From Nonlabens antarcticus (GTDB lineage: Bacteria; Bacteroidota; Bacteroidia; Flavobacteriales; Flavobacteriaceae): a DNA stretch of 64,000 nt. Positions 61,512 through 64,000 of this stretch are shown piece by piece. The notes under the pieces were generated by a model. That model was not told the origin of the DNA. It made no database searches and worked only from the letters and a program-made list of their open reading frames with translations. Each line of letters begins with the position of its first letter. Position 1 is the stretch's first letter. The position numbers and the translations under genes are program-made. The stretch covers positions 156,726 to 220,725 of the forward strand of contig NZ_JADFCO010000062.1 of NCBI RefSeq assembly GCF_015356755.1. Direction: 5' to 3'.

Positions 61512-61635
61512 AACGTGAAAGTAGGAAATGATTTGAAGATCTATCCTTCTTGAGGGTATCGGCTAAATCTGTAAATGCAATAACTGTATGTGACTTCAAA
61601 AAGCATTAAAATAGAAGTTATTTTTAGAAGGATCC

Positions 61636-61651
61636 CGCTTACGCGAAAGCG
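61636..61651. repeat. Degenerate iterated palindrome upstream of rpsA
   Basis: CGCTTACGCGAAAGCG, one mismatch to the consensus. Confidence 0.8.
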
Positions 61652-61708
61652 AAATTATTTCCATTACTCTAACGACATACTTATATAGGAAGAAATTAAA
61701 AATATTCG

Positions 61709-61716
61709 TACTTTTG
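61709..61716 (+). promoter_or_regulatory. -7 promoter element of rpsA
   Basis: TACTTTTG, perfect TAnnTTTG, giving a leader of about 115 bases. No clear TTG at -33. Confidence 0.6.
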
Positions 61717-61720
61717 CAAG

Positions 61721-61750
61721 CCCAAAGCGAGAATAAGGAAACCGCTTGGG
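61721..61750 (+). promoter_or_regulatory. Structured rpsA leader element
   Basis: CCCAAAGCG (61721-61729) pairs with CGCTTGGG (61743-61750) as the first hairpin of the leader; a second small hairpin CTTC-TAGA-GAAG lies near 61772-61783. Candidate autoregulatory structure by analogy to other r-protein leaders. Confidence 0.4.
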
Positions 61751-61836
61751 AATCAAAATCTTATAATAATCTTCTAGAGAAGTTTCTATAAGTTTCCAAC
61801 AGACACTAGGATACAAAATTAAATCAGCAACCTATT

Positions 61837-63801
61837 ATGGCTGAAGAAAAAACAAAACAAGAACTTGAGGCAGCACAAGATGGTGTTAAGAAAACTCAGG
61901 TTTCAGAAAAAGTAGAAGCAGCAACTCCTCTTGAAGAGGCTGAATCTACGGAAACAAAGAAAGAAGACGAGCCTAAAGGCGAGGCTCCTAAAAAAGAAGA
62001 AAAAGCACAAGATCCTCAAGAATTTCTTGACACTTTTGACTGGGAACGTTACAGTGAAGGTATTGAGAAGGTAGATGAGGAGCAGTTGAAATCTTTTGAA
62101 AAGCTAGTTGCAGAAAACTTTGTAGATACCATCGATACTGATGTGATCTCTGGTACTGTAATTAAAATCACTGATCGTGATGCGATTATTGATATCAATG
62201 CAAAATCAGAAGGTGTTATTTCCCTTAACGAATTCCGCTATAATCCCAACCTTAAGGAAGGCGATAAAGTAGAGGTTCTTGTTGATGTACGTGAAGACGC
62301 AACCGGACAATTGATTCTATCTCACCGTAAGGCTAGATTGATCAAGGCATGGGAACGTGTTAACAACGCACATGATACAGGTGAGATCGTTAACGGTTAT
62401 GTAAAATGTCGTACTAAAGGTGGTATGATCGTAGATGTATTCGGTATCGAGGCGTTCCTTCCAGGATCCCAGATCGATGTGAAGCCTATTCGCGATTATG
62501 ATGCATACGTAGATAAAACAATGGAATTCAAGGTGGTGAAAATCAACCATGAATTCAAGAACGTTGTTGTATCGCACAAAGCACTTATTGAGGCAGATAT
62601 TGAAGAGCAGAAGAAAGAAATCATCTCTCGTCTAGAGAAAGGACAAGTACTGGAAGGTGTTGTGAAAAACATCACTTCTTACGGTGTGTTTGTTGATCTA
62701 GGTGGTGTTGATGGACTGGTTCACATTACAGACCTTTCCTGGTCACGTATCAACCATCCTAACGAGGTTGTAGAACTAGATCAGACGCTTAACGTAGTTA
62801 TCCTTGACTTTGATGAAGATAAGTCACGTATCCAGTTAGGTCTTAAACAACTAGAGCCACACCCATGGGAAGCTCTATCTGACAAGATCAAGCCAGGTGA
62901 TAAAGTGAAAGGTAAAGTAGTTGTAATCGCAGATTACGGTGCATTTGTAGAGGTTGAAGAAGGAGTTGAAGGACTCGTTCACGTATCTGAAATGTCATGG
63001 TCAACGCACTTAAGAAGTGCTGGTGACTTTGTAAAAGTAGGAGATATTATCGACGCTCAAGTTCTTACCGTTGATAGAGAAGATCGCAAGATGTCTCTAG
63101 GTATGAAGCAACTGACTCAAGATCCATGGACTGATATTACTACTAAGTACCCAGTAGGTTCCCATCATAATGGTATCGTGAGAAACTTCACAAATTTCGG
63201 TGTATTTGTAGAATTGGAAGAAGGAGTAGATGGATTGATCTACATCTCTGACCTTTCTTGGACTAAGAAAATCAAGCACCCATCAGAATTCTGTGCGGTA
63301 GGTGATAAACTTGACGTTGTTGTTCTTGAACTTGATGTTAACGGTCGCAAATTGTCTCTAGGACATAAGCAGACAGTTGATAACCCATGGGATAAGTACG
63401 AGGCTGAATTTGGTCTAGGTACGAAACATAATGTGGAGATTACAGAAATGGTAGATAAAGGCGCTGTTGTTAAATTCAACGACGATATCACCGTATTCAT
63501 CCCGGCACGTCACCTTGAGAAAGAAGACGGATCCAAACTAGGAAAAGGGGAGAAGGCTGAAATCGAAATCATCGAATTCAACAAAGAATTTAAACGCGTT
63601 GTTGGTTCACACATGGTAATCCATAAGGAAGAAGAAGCTAAGATTGTTAAGCAAGCCGCTAAGCAGCAGCAAGCAGCTGAGAAGCCTACTTTAGGTGACG
63701 CAAATACTAAGCTACAGCAATTGAAGGAAAGAATGGAAGGCAAACCAGTTAAAGAGGAGCCAGCCAAGAAGTCTAAGAAAGCAGCCAAAGAAGAAGAATA
63801 A
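61837..63801 (+). CDS. rpsA: 30S ribosomal protein S1
   Basis: 654 residues. Acidic/basic N-terminal tail (about 1-95), then six S1 repeats (the clearest: ISGTVIKITDRDAIIDINAK, GVVKNITSYGVFVDLGGVDG, GKVVVIADYGAFVEVEEGVE, GIVRNFTNFGVFVELEEGVD), and a Lys-rich C-terminal tail. It binds mRNA and promotes translation initiation. Separate transcript with structured leader and strong terminator. Linked to cmk, about 2 kb upstream. Confidence 0.95.
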   Translation: MAEEKTKQELEAAQDGVKKTQVSEKVEAATPLEEAESTETKKEDEPKGEAPKKEEKAQDPQEFLDTFDWERYSEGIEKVDEEQLKSFEKLVAENFVDTIDTDVISGTVIKITDRDAIIDINAKSEGVISLNEFRYNPNLKEGDKVEVLVDVREDATGQLILSHRKARLIKAWERVNNAHDTGEIVNGYVKCRTKGGMIVDVFGIEAFLPGSQIDVKPIRDYDAYVDKTMEFKVVKINHEFKNVVVSHKALIEADIEEQKKEIISRLEKGQVLEGVVKNITSYGVFVDLGGVDGLVHITDLSWSRINHPNEVVELDQTLNVVILDFDEDKSRIQLGLKQLEPHPWEALSDKIKPGDKVKGKVVVIADYGAFVEVEEGVEGLVHVSEMSWSTHLRSAGDFVKVGDIIDAQVLTVDREDRKMSLGMKQLTQDPWTDITTKYPVGSHHNGIVRNFTNFGVFVELEEGVDGLIYISDLSWTKKIKHPSEFCAVGDKLDVVVLELDVNGRKLSLGHKQTVDNPWDKYEAEFGLGTKHNVEITEMVDKGAVVKFNDDITVFIPARHLEKEDGSKLGKGEKAEIEIIEFNKEFKRVVGSHMVIHKEEEAKIVKQAAKQQQAAEKPTLGDANTKLQQLKERMEGKPVKEEPAKKSKKAAKEEE

Positions 63802-63825
63802 GTTTTTCTTTTTATTGATATGAAG

Positions 63826-63862
63826 AATCCCTTGTCATTTGTTTGACAAGGGATTTTTTTTT
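63826..63862 (+). terminator. Terminator of rpsA
   Basis: 12-bp perfect stem AATCCCTTGTCA/TGACAAGGGATT, 6-base loop, T run. Confidence 0.95.
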
Positions 63863-63870
63863 GAAATTTT

Positions 63871-64000
63871 TGTCCCGTCCTGAAATAGCGATACACAAAA
63901 ACCTTAGTGTAATGGAAACACCTATAAACAGGGGTTACGTGAAGCGTACCCAAAAAGACTACTCGCTTTCTTTCAAGCTTCAAGTGGTCGATGAGATTGA
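63871..64000 (+). mobile_element. Left end of an IS3-like insertion sequence (cut by window end)
   Basis: TGTCCCGTCCTGAAATAG at 63871 starts right after the rpsA terminator and looks like a terminal inverted repeat; the transposase OrfA frame begins 40 bases later. The other end is outside the window. Confidence 0.65.
63912..64000 (+). CDS. IS3-family transposase OrfA, partial
   Basis: ATG at 63912 (or GTG at 63939) opens KRTQKDYSLSFKLQVVDEI, the helix-turn-helix start of IS3-family OrfA proteins. Truncated by the window end, so length and integrity are unknown. Confidence 0.7.
   Translation, partial: METPINRGYVKRTQKDYSLSFKLQVVDEI

Larger units (their letters stand above)
61512..61836. other. 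rpsA promoter and structured leader
   Basis: 325 bases containing a degenerate palindrome (61636-61651), the -7 element and the leader hairpins of rpsA. Confidence 0.6.

Overview
The window is a chromosomal segment of a marine-type Flavobacteriaceae (phylum Bacteroidota). The evidence is gene content (TamL/TamB pair, PorQ and a type B C-terminal signal of the type IX secretion system, a short primary sigma factor without region 1.1, DUF4199, type B ribosomal protein L31) and promoters with the Bacteroidota -7 element TAnnTTTG in front of many genes. A 14-16 bp palindrome, CGCTTTCGCGAAAGCG, occurs 14 times perfectly and about five times imperfectly; I associate such iterated palindromes with Nonlabens/Dokdonia-like genomes, but the genus is an inference. 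I saw no rRNA, tRNA or CRISPR array.

Layout. 1-7000: end of tamB, then tamL, a DUF805 membrane protein, an exonuclease/endonuclease/phosphatase protein, a fluoride channel gene (crcB) and a SRPBCC/GyrI protein. 7000-10300: a NarL/LuxR-type two-component operon (unknown gene, TPR histidine kinase, response regulator) with NarL-like 7-2-7 boxes at both ends, one of which sits in front of a candidate small RNA. 10300-17400: M28 peptidase, double-DUF302 lipoprotein, GH114-like lipoprotein, MscS channel, DUF2254 protein. 17700-24800: a fatty-acid beta-oxidation operon (MarR regulator, fadN, fadA, fadE) interrupted by two four-helix-bundle (S23/IVP-like) genes, each bracketed by imperfect inverted repeats. 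25000-33700: T9SS-exported protein, ABC-2 exporter, kinase-like protein, nucleoid-associated protein, heme A synthase, MiaE, MarR, outer-membrane barrel. 33700-43500: a tightly packed operon (phosphohexomutase, ABC exporter, MepB-like, RluA), an OmpA-like envelope protein, glycosyltransferase with DUF4199 partner, rpmE2. 43500-57900: decayed repeats, orphan sensor kinase, GMC oxidoreductase, serine hydrolase, ABC exporter, a zinc-ribbon gene with an internal stop, FNT channel with NhaA, a fragment of a second ABC exporter gene, a half-length CvfB, rpoD and small membrane proteins. 58000-64000: porQ-cmk, a lipoprotein, DUF3592 protein, rpsA with a structured leader, and the left end of an IS3-like insertion sequence cut by the window edge.

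How the genes work together. Most of the window is housekeeping and envelope biology: outer-membrane assembly (TamB/TamL, PorQ), lipid catabolism (fad operon), heme A and tRNA modification, and ion homeostasis (CrcB, FNT plus NhaA, MscS). The most original signals are (1) two 7-2-7 inverted repeats placed exactly 23 nt upstream of -7 elements, one driving the two-component operon and one driving a putative small RNA of about 80 nt; (2) the two four-helix-bundle cassettes in the fad operon, one with about 48-bp inverted arms that carry co-varying hairpins; and (3) the iterated palindrome, which also occurs inside genes, where it encodes only two peptide readings, AFAKA or LSRKR.
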